In this document: positions 26,462 to 35,726 of the stretch, piece after piece | Layout: every line of letters begins with the position of its first letter | How positions within the stretch are numbered: the stretch's first letter is position 1 | Source: Gemmobacter nectariphilus DSM 15620 | GTDB taxonomy: Bacteria > Pseudomonadota > Alphaproteobacteria > Rhodobacterales > Rhodobacteraceae | Reading direction: 5' to 3' | Assembly (NCBI RefSeq): GCF_000429765.1 | Contig: NZ_AUCM01000011.1 | Location: 62,001 to 126,000 of the forward strand | Length of the DNA stretch: 64,000 bases | The notes under the pieces: generated by a model | What the model was told of the DNA's origin: nothing | Seen by the model: the letters and a program-made list of their open reading frames with translations, nothing else | The model's database searches: none | Program-made: the position numbers and the translations under genes

Positions 26462-27922
26462 ATGCGCTTTGTCATGCGCTCGATGATCGCGATTGTCTTG
26501 CTGGCGGTGACGCTGGCGGTGCTGACCTTGGCCGCAAACACGGTCTATACCGGGCTGAAGGCCCGCTGGGCCGAGAAATCGACACCGCGCGCGGTGCGCG
26601 AGCGGGTCTATGCGGCGCCGGTCGTGGCGGTCAGCGTCGGCCAGGTCACACCCGAAATGCAGGTCTGGGGCGAGGTGCGTTCGCGCCGCACGCTGGAGGT
26701 GCGGGCGCCGCGGGCGGGCCGCATCGTCTGGCTGGCCGACGGGTTCGAGGATGGCGCCCAGGTTCAGGCCGGGCAGGTGTTGCTGCGGCTGGACCCATCG
26801 GATGCGCGCGCCGCGCTGAACCTTGCGCTTTCAGACCGCGTCCGGGCCGAAGCCGAGGCGCGTGATGCGGCACGGGCCCTGACCCTTGCGCGGGACGAGG
26901 CGGCCTCGGCCCAGGCGCAGGCCGACCTGCGCCGGGCGGCGGCCGATCGTCAGCGCACGCTGCGCGACCGCGGCGTCGGGTCGGATGCTGCGCTGGAAAC
27001 GGCGGAACTGGCTGCGCAGCAGGCCGAACAGGCAGTGCTGTCGCGCCGTCAGGCCGTCGTCAGCGCCGAGGCGCGCGTCGATCAGGCCGCCGTGGCGCTG
27101 GACCGGCTGGCGATCACCATCGCCGAGGCGGAACGCGCCTTGGCCGAGACCGAGGTTTCCGCAGGGTTCACCGGCCGGCTGTCCGCCGTGGCGGTGGTCG
27201 AGGGCGGGCTGGTCGGCATGAACGAAAAGCTGGGCGAGATCGTCGACCCTGACGCGCTGGAAGTATCGGCCCGCATCTCGACCGCGCAATATGCCCGGCT
27301 TCTGACACCCGAGGGGGCCTTGCGGGCGGTTCCGGTCAAGGCAACGCTGGATCTGCCCGATGCGCAGATCGTGGCGCAGGGCGCGCTCGCGCGCAGCAGT
27401 GCCGTGGTGGGCGCGGGGCAGTCGGGCCGCGTCGTCTATGCCACGCTTGACCCCGCGCCCGGCCTGCGCCCTGGCGATTTCGTGACGCTGCATATCCCCG
27501 AACCGCCCCTGAACGGGGTGTTTGCCTTGCCGGCCACCGCGCTGGGGAATGATGGCACGGTTCTGGCCCTTGGCCCCGAAGAGCGGCTGGAGGCCGTGCC
27601 GGTCGCGCTGGAGCGGCGGCAGGGCGACAGCGTGATCCTGCGCGCCCGCGCACTGGACGGGCGCGAGCTGGTGACGGAACGCACCCCCCTGCTGGGCAAC
27701 GGGGTGAAGGTCCGGCCGATCCGCCAGGGCGACAGCCGCGCCGCCGCCCCGGCCCCCGACATGGTCGAACTGACCCCGGAACGCCGCGCCGCGCTGATCG
27801 CCTTTGTCGAGGGCAACGCCCGGATGCCGCAAGAGGCCAAGGCCCGGCTGCTGGCCCAGCTGGCGCAAGACAAAGTGCCGGCGCAGACGGTGCAGCGGCT
27901 TGAATCGCGGATCGGGGGCTAG
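26462..27922 (+). CDS. RND efflux periplasmic adaptor (membrane fusion protein)
   Basis: 486 aa. N-terminal TM anchor (about 9-29), biotinyl-lipoyl half-motifs around RTLEVRAPRAGRIVWLADGF, a long Ala/Glu/Arg coiled-coil hairpin (about 115-225), then the second lipoyl half and beta-barrel domains. The C-terminal about 50 residues (TPERRAALIAFVEGNARMP) form an additional helical tail that is unusual for AcrA/MexA-type adaptors. Ribosome site AAGGAGAGG. Next gene begins 1 nt after its TAG. No outer-membrane TolC partner in the window. Substrate unknown. Confidence 0.88.
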   Translation: MRFVMRSMIAIVLLAVTLAVLTLAANTVYTGLKARWAEKSTPRAVRERVYAAPVVAVSVGQVTPEMQVWGEVRSRRTLEVRAPRAGRIVWLADGFEDGAQVQAGQVLLRLDPSDARAALNLALSDRVRAEAEARDAARALTLARDEAASAQAQADLRRAAADRQRTLRDRGVGSDAALETAELAAQQAEQAVLSRRQAVVSAEARVDQAAVALDRLAITIAEAERALAETEVSAGFTGRLSAVAVVEGGLVGMNEKLGEIVDPDALEVSARISTAQYARLLTPEGALRAVPVKATLDLPDAQIVAQGALARSSAVVGAGQSGRVVYATLDPAPGLRPGDFVTLHIPEPPLNGVFALPATALGNDGTVLALGPEERLEAVPVALERRQGDSVILRARALDGRELVTERTPLLGNGVKVRPIRQGDSRAAAPAPDMVELTPERRAALIAFVEGNARMPQEAKARLLAQLAQDKVPAQTVQRLESRIGG

Positions 27923-27923
27923 G

Positions 27924-30900
27924 ATGGCGACACCGGGCAAATCGCGGGCACGCGGGATCCTGTCGCATTTCACCCGGCACCGGACGCTGGCCAACCTGCT
28001 GCTGGTGCTGATGATCCTGGCCGGGGTGGTCGCGGGGCTGCGCATCCGCAGCCAGTTCTTTCCCGACAATGTGGTCGGCACTGTCACGGTCAGCGTCCTG
28101 TGGTCCGGCGCCGGCCCCGAAGAGGTGGACCGCGCCATCGTGCAGGCGCTGGAACCCGCGCTGCTGGCGGTCGAGGGCGTGGAAAGCACCGCGTCCCGGT
28201 CGCGCGAGGGGGCGGCGAGCATCACCGTCACCTTTGAACCCGATTGGGACATGGGCCGCGCCAGCGACGAGGTGCAGGCCGCCGTCGACAGCATCCGCAC
28301 CCTGCCGGACGATGCCGAATTGCCCGAGGTGCGGCGCGGCAACTGGCGCGACCGGGTGACGGATGTGGTCATCACCGGCCCGCTGCCCCCCGCGCAGCTG
28401 GCCCAGCTGACCGACGAGCTGACGGCCCGGCTGTTCGCCCAGGGCATCACGCGCACCACCATTCAGGGCATTGCCGCGCCGCGCACCATGGTGCGGGTGC
28501 CCACCGCCGCGCTGATGCGCCACGGCCTGACCATGCGCGAGATCGCCGCCGCCATCGCCGCCGAGGTGCAATCCGCCCCGGCTGGCGACGTGGCCGGCGG
28601 CACCGCCCGCGTGGTCATGGGCACCGAGCGGCGCAGCGCCGATCAGATCGCCGCCATCATCTTGCGGCGCTCTGCCGACGGCACCACGCTGACCGTGGGC
28701 GACATTGCCGGGATCGAGGTTCTGGGCGCCGACCGCAATGTCGCCTTTCTGGTCGGGGACAACCCGGCCATGCAGATCCGGGTGGATCGCTCGGCCACGG
28801 GCGATGCCATCAAGATGCAGGCCCAGGTGCAGGCCGTCGTGGACGAGATGCAGCTGACCGTCCCGCAGGGCGTGAACATCGACCTGGTGCGCACCCGCGC
28901 CGAAAGCATCACCGACCGGCTGAACCTGCTGCTGGAAAACGGCCTGATGGGCCTTGGCCTTGTGCTGGTGCTGCTGTTCCTGTTCCTGAACGCGCGCACC
29001 GCGATCTGGGTGGCGGCGGGGATCCCGGTCTCGATGGCCGCCGCCATCGCGGTGATGTATGGCGCCGGGCTGACGATCAACATGATGTCGCTGTTCGCGC
29101 TGATCATCACCCTGGGCGTGGTGGTGGACGATGCCATCGTCGTGGCCGAACATGCCGATCACCGGGCCCGCAATCTGGGCGAGGCCCCCTTTGAGGCCGC
29201 CGAGAATGCCGCGATCCGCATGGCCTCGCCGGTCTTTGCCTCGACGCTGACGACCGTGATCGCCTTTGCCGGGCTGTTCGTCGTCGGCGGCACCTTTGGC
29301 ACCATGATCGCGGATATTCCCTTTACCGTGGTGGCGGTGCTGATCGCCTCGCTGGTCGAATGCTTCCTGATCTTGCCGAACCACATGACCCACGCGCTGG
29401 CCTCTACCGCGCGGGAACGCTGGTATGACTGGCCCTCGCGCCAGTTCAACCGCGGCTTTGGCTGGGTCCGCGCCCGCCTGTTCCGCCCGCTGATGGCGCT
29501 GGTGGTGCGGGCGCGCTATCCGGTGCTGGCGCTGGCGGTGCTGGCGCTGGCCAGTCAGGCGGGCCTGTTCTTGCGCGGCGATATCGGCTGGCGGTTCTTC
29601 AACTCGCCCGAACAAGGGTCGATCAGCGGCAATTTCTCGATGCTGCCGGGGGCGACACGGGCTGACACCATGGCGATGGTGGCCGAGATGCAGCGCGCCA
29701 CCCGCGTCGTGGCCGAACGCCATGCCGAACAATATGGCACCGACCCGATCAGCTATGTCACCGGCCAGATCGGCGGCAATGCCGGGCGCGGTCTGCCAGG
29801 GTCCGAGGTAAAGGAACCCGATCTGCTGGGATCCATCTCGATCGAGCTGATCGACCCGGATCTGCGGCCCTATTCCTCGTTTGAATTCCTCTCGGCCATC
29901 GAGGCCGAGCTGCGCCCGCATCCCAAGGTCGAGGAACTCAGTTTCCGGGGCTCGCGCTTTGGCCCCGGGGGCGATGCGCTGTCGGTGCAGCTGACGGGCG
30001 CCGACGCCCAGACACTGAAGGCCGCGGCCGAGGCGCTGAAACGCGCGCTGGCGCCCTTTCCGGCCGTGTCCGCGCTGGAAGACAACCTGACCTATGACAA
30101 GGACGAGATCGTCCTGACCCTGACCCCCCAAGGCGAGGCGCTGGGGTTCACGGCGGAAACCCTGGGGCGGCTATTGCGCGAGCGGCTGAACGGGATCGAG
30201 GCTGCCACCTACCCCGATGGCCCGCGATCCGCCGAAATCCGGGTAGAACTGCCGGAAAGCGAGCTGACGGCCGATTTCCTGGACCGCACCTATCTGCGCG
30301 CCGCCGGGGGCACCTGGCTGCCCTTGGCGGATGTGGTCCGGGTCGAGATGCGCAGCGGCTTTTCCACGGTGCGGCGCGAAAACGGGCTGCGCGTGCTGAC
30401 CGTGACCGGCGATATATCCGAAGACGACCCCGCCGCCTCGGCCGAAGTGCGCCGCCAGCTGACCGACGTGATCTTGCCCCGCATCGCCGAGGATTTCGGG
30501 GTCGGCTGGCAACAGACCGGACTGGCCGAGCAGGAAAGCGACTTCCTGTCCGATGCCATGCTGGGGCTGATCCTGTGCCTGACCGGCATCTATCTGGTGC
30601 TGGCCTGGATCTTTGCCAGCTGGACCCGCCCGCTGGTGGTGATGTCGGTCATTCCCTTTGGCCTCGTGGGGGCGATCTGGGGGCATTATGTCTGGGGCGT
30701 GCCCCTGTCGATGTTTTCCATTGTCGGGCTGCTGGGCATGTCGGGGATCATCATCAACGATTCCATCGTACTGGTGGACGCGGTGGACGAACTGGCCGCC
30801 ACCCGCCCGCTGCACCGCGCGATCATCGACGGCGCGTCGGACCGGCTGCGCGCCGTGACGCTGACCACGACCACAACCGTCGCGGGGCTTGCGCCGCTGC

Positions 30901-31334
30901 TGTATGAGACCTCGTCGCAGGCGCTGTTCCTGAAGCCCACCGTGATCACGCTGGTCTATGGCCTGGGCTTTGGCATGGGGCTGGTGCTGCTGGTCGTCCC
31001 CGCTCTGATCGCGGCGCAATCCGACGTGGGGCGCGCGTTCCGCTCGTTGCGGCGCGGGCTTGGCCAGACCCGCCGCGCGGGGCTGGCGGGCGGGCTGATG
31101 CTGGGCACGGGCCTTGCGGTGCTTGCCCTGTTCGTGGGCACGCTGGGCTGGGCGGTGGTTACGGGCGCCCTGCCGGGCCCATTGGCCCACCTGCTGCGCG
31201 GGTTGCCGCCGGTTCCTGCTGCGGCTCTGCTGTTCCTGGGCGGGACAGTGGCACTTGCAGCGCTAGCGACGGCCGTTGCGGCGCTGTCACCCCGGCAAGC
31301 GGCAGGTCGATCCGCGGGGCAGGACAGCCCCTGA
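27924..31334 (+). CDS. RND family efflux permease
   Basis: 1136 aa inner-membrane proton-driven pump of the AcrB/HAE-1 type: TM1, a large periplasmic loop, TM2-6, a second loop, TM7-12. Proton-relay motif GVVVDDAIVVAEHADHRARN in TM4, and MSGIIINDSIVLVDAVDEL in the matching position of the second half. Beyond the usual end it has about 100 extra residues with two more hydrophobic segments (encoded by about 31,080-31,280). The last 176 nt are antisense to the end of the DsbD-N-like gene. Coupled to the adaptor gene. Substrate unknown. Confidence 0.9.
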   Translation: MATPGKSRARGILSHFTRHRTLANLLLVLMILAGVVAGLRIRSQFFPDNVVGTVTVSVLWSGAGPEEVDRAIVQALEPALLAVEGVESTASRSREGAASITVTFEPDWDMGRASDEVQAAVDSIRTLPDDAELPEVRRGNWRDRVTDVVITGPLPPAQLAQLTDELTARLFAQGITRTTIQGIAAPRTMVRVPTAALMRHGLTMREIAAAIAAEVQSAPAGDVAGGTARVVMGTERRSADQIAAIILRRSADGTTLTVGDIAGIEVLGADRNVAFLVGDNPAMQIRVDRSATGDAIKMQAQVQAVVDEMQLTVPQGVNIDLVRTRAESITDRLNLLLENGLMGLGLVLVLLFLFLNARTAIWVAAGIPVSMAAAIAVMYGAGLTINMMSLFALIITLGVVVDDAIVVAEHADHRARNLGEAPFEAAENAAIRMASPVFASTLTTVIAFAGLFVVGGTFGTMIADIPFTVVAVLIASLVECFLILPNHMTHALASTARERWYDWPSRQFNRGFGWVRARLFRPLMALVVRARYPVLALAVLALASQAGLFLRGDIGWRFFNSPEQGSISGNFSMLPGATRADTMAMVAEMQRATRVVAERHAEQYGTDPISYVTGQIGGNAGRGLPGSEVKEPDLLGSISIELIDPDLRPYSSFEFLSAIEAELRPHPKVEELSFRGSRFGPGGDALSVQLTGADAQTLKAAAEALKRALAPFPAVSALEDNLTYDKDEIVLTLTPQGEALGFTAETLGRLLRERLNGIEAATYPDGPRSAEIRVELPESELTADFLDRTYLRAAGGTWLPLADVVRVEMRSGFSTVRRENGLRVLTVTGDISEDDPAASAEVRRQLTDVILPRIAEDFGVGWQQTGLAEQESDFLSDAMLGLILCLTGIYLVLAWIFASWTRPLVVMSVIPFGLVGAIWGHYVWGVPLSMFSIVGLLGMSGIIINDSIVLVDAVDELAATRPLHRAIIDGASDRLRAVTLTTTTTVAGLAPLLYETSSQALFLKPTVITLVYGLGFGMGLVLLVVPALIAAQSDVGRAFRSLRRGLGQTRRAGLAGGLMLGTGLAVLALFVGTLGWAVVTGALPGPLAHLLRGLPPVPAAALLFLGGTVALAALATAVAALSPRQAAGRSAGQDSP

Positions 31335-32124
31335 GTTCCACCGCCTTGCCGCCCGACAGCACCGTGATGGTCAGGGCCGAGCGATCCAGCGCAAAGGGCT
31401 TGCGATCGACCGCGACCAGCTGGGTTTCCGCGACCAGCCGCCCCCCCTCGCGCCGGGTGTCGGCTTCGGCCACCCAGATCGAGGGATCGCCGGATTCGAC
31501 CACGACCACCTCGTCGGGGCCCAAGCGCGGCATGTCCAGCACGGCCCGCAGCCTCAGGCCCTTGCGCATCGGTTCGACCTCGCAGCTGGCCATGCGCAGG
31601 CCGGCGGCACCGGCACTGCCCGGCTGGTCCTTCAGCGCGGCGCGGATCACGGGATCGGCGGCGCCCGTGGGTGCCAGAACGGCCTCAAGCCGCACATTGG
31701 CCGGCACGCAGATATCGCGGCACACGCCCAGATCCAGCGTGGTATCCAGCCGCACCGGCTGGCCGGCCACCTGGGGCCAGATCTCGACCGGCAGCACCAG
31801 TTCATGCGAATAGCCGATGGCCTGCATTCCGTTGAAGTGGAACACCTCGGGCACCGGCCAGTGCAGACGCACGGCGCCCAGATTGTCCGACCCCTGCCAG
31901 TTGAATTCCGGCGGAATGCCCGCATCGCCCGGACTGCGCCAATAGGTCTTCCAGCCTTGCGACAGCGTCAGCCGGATCGCGGCCATATGCGTGCCGCGTT
32001 CCGTGCGCCAGCCGGGCAGCAGTTCGGCCGACATGATATCGCCCAGCGATTGCGCCTGCATCGGCGAGGCGCTGGACAGAAGGGCGACGGCAAGGGCCAG
32101 GGGGCGCAGGACAGTTTTCAGCAT
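31159..32124 (-). CDS. DsbD N-terminal-domain-like periplasmic protein
   Basis: 321 aa. Signal peptide (MLKTVLRPLALAVALLSS, then ending SPMQA), then an immunoglobulin-like domain as in the alpha domain of DsbD/ScsB, with the CX3C pair in LDLGVCRDICVPA. DsbD-alpha domains pass electrons from the inner-membrane reductase to periplasmic disulfide proteins. No membrane beta domain follows. The last about 50 residues (from LPLAGVTAPQRP) are Pro/Ala-rich and encoded antisense to the RND permease end, so they may be a fortuitous extension past an ancestral stop near GCPAPRID. Divergent from yqgE. Confidence 0.8.
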   Translation of the reverse strand: MLKTVLRPLALAVALLSSASPMQAQSLGDIMSAELLPGWRTERGTHMAAIRLTLSQGWKTYWRSPGDAGIPPEFNWQGSDNLGAVRLHWPVPEVFHFNGMQAIGYSHELVLPVEIWPQVAGQPVRLDTTLDLGVCRDICVPANVRLEAVLAPTGAADPVIRAALKDQPGSAGAAGLRMASCEVEPMRKGLRLRAVLDMPRLGPDEVVVVESGDPSIWVAEADTRREGGRLVAETQLVAVDRKPFALDRSALTITVLSGGKAVELRGCPAPRIDLPLAGVTAPQRPSLALQVPLSRPGTAEPQQEPAATRAAGGPMGPAGRP

Positions 32125-32254
32125 GATGCTGCTTTTCGGTCGTCGGGGCGCTATTTCAAAGTCACATTCCGGCGATGCGCGCGCGAGGGTGGCTTGCATG
32201 CAACGCTTTCAACCGCCACCCTTGCCCCATGGACACACCAGCGGAGGGCCCCGG

Positions 32255-32809
32255 ATGGATCTGACCGGAAAGTTCCTGATCGCCATGCCCGCGATGGGCG
32301 ACCCGCGCTTTGAACGCAGCGTGATCCTTGTTTGCAGCCATTCCGACGAAGGATCCATGGGTCTGATCGTCAACAAGCCCATGCCGGATCTGAATTTCTC
32401 GCGCCTTCTGGATCAGATCGGCATCGCCCATGGCGATTCGGTCGCCCCGATCCAGATCCAGTATGGCGGCCCGGTCGAGCCGGGGCGCGGCTTCGTTCTG
32501 CATGGCGACAGCTGGCAATCGGCCGCCGGCACGATGAAGGTTCCGGGCGGTCTGGCGATGACCGCAACCCAGGACGTGCTCGAGGCCTTGGCCCGGGGCG
32601 CCGGTCCTGCACAGGCGTTTCTGGCGCTGGGATATGCCGGGTGGGGGCCAGGGCAGCTCGAATCGGAAATCCTGCGCAACGACTGGCTGACCGCCGATGC
32701 GGCGCCCGATCTGGTGTTCGGATCGGACCAGGGCGCCAAATGGGCGGCCGCGCTGGCCACGCTGAAGATCGACCCGCTGACGCTGTCGTCAACCGCAGGC
32801 CGGGCGTAG
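32255..32809 (+). CDS. yqgE: YqgE/AlgH family protein (UPF0301)
   Basis: 184 aa, the standard length. Opening MDLTGKFLIAMPAMGDPRFE and internal HSDEGSMGLIVNKP plus YGGPVEPGRGFVLHG and GYAGWGPGQLESEI are characteristic. The family is widespread. In Pseudomonas AlgH is linked to alginate regulation, but the biochemical role is unresolved. Start at 32255 chosen for GGAGGG at ideal distance; an upstream in-frame ATG at 32198 lacks one. Divergent from the DsbD-N-like gene. Confidence 0.93.
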   Translation: MDLTGKFLIAMPAMGDPRFERSVILVCSHSDEGSMGLIVNKPMPDLNFSRLLDQIGIAHGDSVAPIQIQYGGPVEPGRGFVLHGDSWQSAAGTMKVPGGLAMTATQDVLEALARGAGPAQAFLALGYAGWGPGQLESEILRNDWLTADAAPDLVFGSDQGAKWAAALATLKIDPLTLSSTAGRA

Positions 32810-32832
32810 GGCGCGGCGGGGTGACCCCCGCC

Positions 32833-34233
32833 CTACCCCAACAGCCGCAGCGCCATCCGCACCAGCCCCCTGACCCGTCCGGTATAGGGCGGGAACACCA
32901 TGGTCAGCGCCGAGAACCGGTTTTCCAGAACCGCCCGTTCATGGCTGAACGCCCGGAACCCGAATTCCCCATGCGCGGCCCCGATCCCCGAATTGTTGAC
33001 CCCGCCAAAGGGCAAGCCATGATGGCTGTAATGCAGCAGCGTCAGGTTCACCCCGACCCCGCCCGAACTGGTGGCCCCGATGATCCGGTCGGCAAAGCCG
33101 CGATCCTTGTCAAAGACATAGAGCGCCAGCGGTTTGGGTCGGGCGTTGATCCGGGCGATCACCGCGTCCAGATCGTCATAGGCGATCACCGGCAGGACGG
33201 GGCCAAAGATTTCCTCCTGGTCCAACCGCATTTCGGGCGTCACCGCCTCGACCAGGGTGGGCGCAAGGCGCGTGCCCTCGCCATCCCCGCCCAGAACGAT
33301 CCGCGCGCCCTTGTCACGCGCATCTGCCAGCAGCGCCCGCAGCCGCCCGGCATGGCGATCGTTGACCACCCGCGCCAGATGCGGCGAGGCCCCATCGCCA
33401 TAGGCCTTGGCGATCCGCGCCCGCAGCGCCTGCAGGAAGGCCTCGCGCACATCGTGATGCACATAGACATGATCGGGCGCGATGCAGGTCTGCCCGGCAT
33501 TGGCGAACTTGCCAAAGGCAACCCAGGCCGCGGCCTGCGCCACATCCGCCCCCGGCCCGATCACGGTGGGCGACTTGCCCCCCAGCTCCAGCGTGACCGA
33601 GGTCAGGTGCCGCGCGGCCGCCGCCATCACGACCTTGCCCACCTCGGGGCTGCCGGTGAAGAAGATGTGATCGAACGGCAGCGCCAGCAGCGCCTGTGAT
33701 ACCTCGACCCCGCCTTCGATCACCGTCACCAGATCGGGGCTGAACGCCTCGGCCACGATGGCGGCGATCAGGGCAGATGTCGCCGGGGTCATCTCGGAGG
33801 GCTTGATGATCGCGCTGTTCCCGGCGGCCAGGCACGACACCAGCGGCCCCAGCGCAAGGTTCAGCGGATAGTTCCACGGCGCGACGATCAGGCAGACGCC
33901 GCGCGGCTCGGGCCGGATCCGGGCGCTGGTGCCAAGGGTCGCCACGGTCGGCGCCACGCGGCGCGGCCGCATCCAGCGGCGCATGCGGCGCAGCGCCAGC
34001 GCGATGTCCTGCCGCACGGGCAGGATCTCGGTCAGCAATGTCTCGGTCTCGGGCTTGCCGAAATCGGCGGCCAGCGCGGCGACGATCTCGGGCTGGCGCC
34101 GGCCCAGCACCTCGCGCAGGCGGATCAGCGCGGCCTTGCGCTCGGCCAGGCCAAAGCCGGTGCGCCGCGCGACGGTGCCTGCGGCTTGCAGGGCAAAGGC
34201 CGCAGCTATGGGATCGTGGATCTGATCGGTCAT
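32833..34233 (-). CDS. Aldehyde dehydrogenase, coniferyl-aldehyde-dehydrogenase-like
   Basis: 466 aa, class 3-like NAD(P)-dependent ALDH. Catalytic Glu216 in VTLELGGKSPTV and nucleophile Cys250 in FANAGQTCIAPDHV. FFTGSPEVGK is the nucleotide-binding loop. The C-terminus has the hydrophobic tail common in fatty-aldehyde and coniferyl-aldehyde types. Strong site GGAGGTG before the start at 34233. It stands alone, divergent from the M29 peptidase. The exact aldehyde cannot be determined. Confidence 0.9.
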   Translation of the reverse strand: MTDQIHDPIAAAFALQAAGTVARRTGFGLAERKAALIRLREVLGRRQPEIVAALAADFGKPETETLLTEILPVRQDIALALRRMRRWMRPRRVAPTVATLGTSARIRPEPRGVCLIVAPWNYPLNLALGPLVSCLAAGNSAIIKPSEMTPATSALIAAIVAEAFSPDLVTVIEGGVEVSQALLALPFDHIFFTGSPEVGKVVMAAAARHLTSVTLELGGKSPTVIGPGADVAQAAAWVAFGKFANAGQTCIAPDHVYVHHDVREAFLQALRARIAKAYGDGASPHLARVVNDRHAGRLRALLADARDKGARIVLGGDGEGTRLAPTLVEAVTPEMRLDQEEIFGPVLPVIAYDDLDAVIARINARPKPLALYVFDKDRGFADRIIGATSSGGVGVNLTLLHYSHHGLPFGGVNNSGIGAAHGEFGFRAFSHERAVLENRFSALTMVFPPYTGRVRGLVRMALRLLG

Positions 34234-34342
34234 CGGCACCTCCGGCCCGATCCTGCCGCAGCGCACCGCCCTTGACCAGAGCGACTTGCGCGGCGCCGCG
34301 AACAGCGCCAGTCTGTCGCAAATCCAGACCGGAAGGCCCGTC

Positions 34343-35590
34343 ATGCCCGATACACCCAAGACCCCGATCGACCCCAAGCGCATCGACCGACTTGCCCGCG
34401 TGGCGGTCAAGGTCGGGCTGAACCTGCAGCCGGGGCAGGATCTGGTGCTGACTGCCCCGATTTCCGCCGCCCCGCTGGTGCGCCGAATCGCGGTGCATGC
34501 CTATCAGGCCGGGGCCGGGCTGGTCACGCCGATCTTCAACGACGAGACTCTGGCGCTGGCGCGCTACCGCCATGCTGCCGACGACAGCTTCGACCGCGCG
34601 CCCGACTGGCTCTACAAGGGCATGGCCGAGGCCTATGGCAAGAACGCGGCCCGGCTGGCCGTGGTCGGTGACAACCCGATGCTGCTGTCCGAACAGGACC
34701 CTGCCAAGGTCGCCCGCGCCAGCCGCGCCAATGCCCTGGCCTATCGCCCGGCGCTGGAAAAGATCTCGAACTTCGACATCAACTGGTCGCTTCTGGCCTG
34801 GCCCGGCGTGCCATGGGCAAGGCAGGTGTTCCCGGACCTGCCGCGCCGCGCGGCGCAGGCCAAACTGGCCGAGGCCATCTTTGCCGCCAGCCGGATCGAC
34901 GGCGACGATCCGGTCGCCGACTGGGCCGCGCATTCTGCCCGCCTTGCGGAACGGTCGGGCTGGCTGAACGGCCAGCGCTTTGCCGCGCTGCATTTCACCG
35001 GGCCGGGCACCGACCTGACCGTTGGCCTTGCCGATGGCCACGAATGGCACGGCGGCGCCTCGACCGCCAAGAACGGCGTCTCGTGCAATCCGAACATCCC
35101 GACCGAAGAGGTGTTCACCACCCCTCACGCCCTGCGCGTCGAGGGCCATGTCGCCGCCACCAAGCCCCTGTCGCATCAGGGCAGCCTGATCGATGGCATC
35201 CGCGTGCGCTTTGAAGGCGGCCGGATCACCGAGGCCCATGCCACCAAGGGCCAGGACGTGCTGCAAAAGCTGATCGACAGCGACGAGGGCGCCCGCCGTC
35301 TGGGCGAGGTTGCGCTGGTGCCGCATTCCTCGCCGATCTCGCAGTCGGGCCTTCTGTTCTACAACACGCTGTTCGATGAAAACGCCGCCAGCCATATCGC
35401 GCTTGGCCAGTGCTATTCCAAGTGCTTCGTGGGCGGCGCAAGCCTGACGCCCGACCAGATCGCCGCGCAGGGCGGCAACAGCTCGATCATCCATGTCGAC
35501 TGGATGATCGGCTCGGGTCAGGTGGACATCGACGGGATCGGCGCCGATGGCAGCCGCACCCCGGTGATGCGCAAGGGCGAATGGGCCTGA
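34343..35590 (+). CDS. M29 family aminopeptidase
   Basis: 415 aa metalloaminopeptidase of the thermophilic/AmpS-AmpT family, which uses two Co/Zn ions. The metal-ligand regions are clear: PNIPTEEVFTTPHALRVEG (two Glu), RLGEVALVPHSSPIS, FYNTLFDENAASHIALGQ and NSSIIHVDWMIGSG. Start at 34343 (MPDTPKTP), with GGAAGG upstream. A cytosolic peptide-trimming role is likely. Followed by 136 nt holding two repeats. Confidence 0.92.
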   Translation: MPDTPKTPIDPKRIDRLARVAVKVGLNLQPGQDLVLTAPISAAPLVRRIAVHAYQAGAGLVTPIFNDETLALARYRHAADDSFDRAPDWLYKGMAEAYGKNAARLAVVGDNPMLLSEQDPAKVARASRANALAYRPALEKISNFDINWSLLAWPGVPWARQVFPDLPRRAAQAKLAEAIFAASRIDGDDPVADWAAHSARLAERSGWLNGQRFAALHFTGPGTDLTVGLADGHEWHGGASTAKNGVSCNPNIPTEEVFTTPHALRVEGHVAATKPLSHQGSLIDGIRVRFEGGRITEAHATKGQDVLQKLIDSDEGARRLGEVALVPHSSPISQSGLLFYNTLFDENAASHIALGQCYSKCFVGGASLTPDQIAAQGGNSSIIHVDWMIGSGQVDIDGIGADGSRTPVMRKGEWA

Positions 35591-35606
35591 ACCGCGCCAG
35601 CCGCTG

Positions 35607-35633
35607 CTCTTTCACCTTGCCGGAAATACCCCA
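35607..35633 (-). repeat. Intergenic repeat family 1, core copy
   Basis: Minus strand reads TGGGGTATTTCCGGCAAGGT and GAAAGAG. It lies immediately 5' of a family-2 element, so the two families can sit side by side. Confidence 0.65.
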
Positions 35634-35636
35634 CGG

Positions 35637-35695
35637 GCGCCGGAAGGTCGCGCCATTGGTTCAAGAACCAACCGGCGCGGGGGGTGTGACCCCCC
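35637..35695 (+). repeat. Intergenic repeat family 2, copy A
   Basis: Outer stem GCGCCGG (35637-35643) pairs with CCGGCGC (35672-35678). Inside it lies TTGGTTCAAGAACCAA, a second stem TTGGTT/AACCAA. A further hairpin GGGGGGT-GTG-ACCCCCC follows (35679-35695). It is located between the M29 and UPF0261 genes. A small structured RNA or DNA element is likely; function unknown. Confidence 0.7.
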
Positions 35696-35726
35696 CGGCG
35701 CGCCCCACCAGCGCCACGAGGACCGA

